Assembly: GCA_029939785.1 (NCBI GenBank)
Contig: JAOZSG010000205.1
Coordinates: forward strand, 1 to 6,310
DNA: 6,310 nt
Direction: 5' to 3'
From: Fidelibacterota bacterium
GTDB lineage: Bacteria; Fidelibacterota; UBA2242; JAFGTP01
Made by a program: the position numbers and the translations under genes
In this document: positions 6,272 through 6,310 of the stretch, piece after piece
Position numbering within the stretch: position 1 is the stretch's first letter
Layout: every line of letters starts with the position of its first letter
Notes under the pieces: generated by a model
Seen by the model: only the letters and a program-made list of their open reading frames with translations
The model's database searches: none
What the model was told of the DNA's origin: nothing

Positions 6272-6310
6272 TAATTATATTTTATTTTTAAAATATTTCA
6301 ATTTTTTTGT

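Noticed and set aside
1..6310. CRISPR array, tRNA, rRNA or insertion sequence
   Set aside because: No regularly spaced repeats, no transposase frame with terminal repeats and no RNA-gene signature were seen by eye.

Overview
The window is a strongly AT-rich piece of a capsule or exopolysaccharide locus, most likely from a member of the Bacteroidota. This rests on the AT-rich leaders, modest AAGGAA-type ribosome binding sites, a Wzc-type kinase with a GNVR-like periplasmic domain, and a copy of a GTCATCCTGAG-type dispersed repeat. None of these fixes a genus. All five genes that can be supported lie on the minus strand, so the locus reads from right to left.

In transcription order: (1) about 100 bases of leader at the right edge with only a weak promoter candidate; (2) a short secreted SLBB-domain export protein (6212-5691); (3) a full-length Wzc-like co-polymerase fused to a bacterial tyrosine kinase (5640-3334); (4) a 126-base gap holding a dispersed-repeat fragment; (5) a UDP-N-acetylhexosamine 6-dehydrogenase of the TviB/WbpO group (3207-1906); (6) another 126-base gap with two inverted repeats and a T-tract; (7) a small HEPN-domain protein (1779-1372); and (8) a UDP-glucose 6-dehydrogenase (1348-17). 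The window ends 16 bases beyond the last stop codon.

The genes form a coherent start of a polysaccharide locus. The SLBB protein and the Wzc-like kinase would form or control the envelope-spanning export machinery. The two dehydrogenases would supply acidic sugar nucleotides: UDP-glucuronate, and UDP-N-acetyl-galactosaminuronate or UDP-N-acetyl-glucosaminuronate. Glycosyltransferases, flippase, polymerase and a tyrosine phosphatase are not in the window and would be expected next door.

The genuinely odd element is the HEPN gene between the two dehydrogenases. It has no nucleotidyltransferase partner in the window, contains no histidine (so no RX4-6H RNase motif), and is preceded by a hairpin/T-tract and an unusually strong ribosome binding site. 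The rest is a recognisable locus with a few points of annotation interest. I do not see convincing evidence of a wholly new system.
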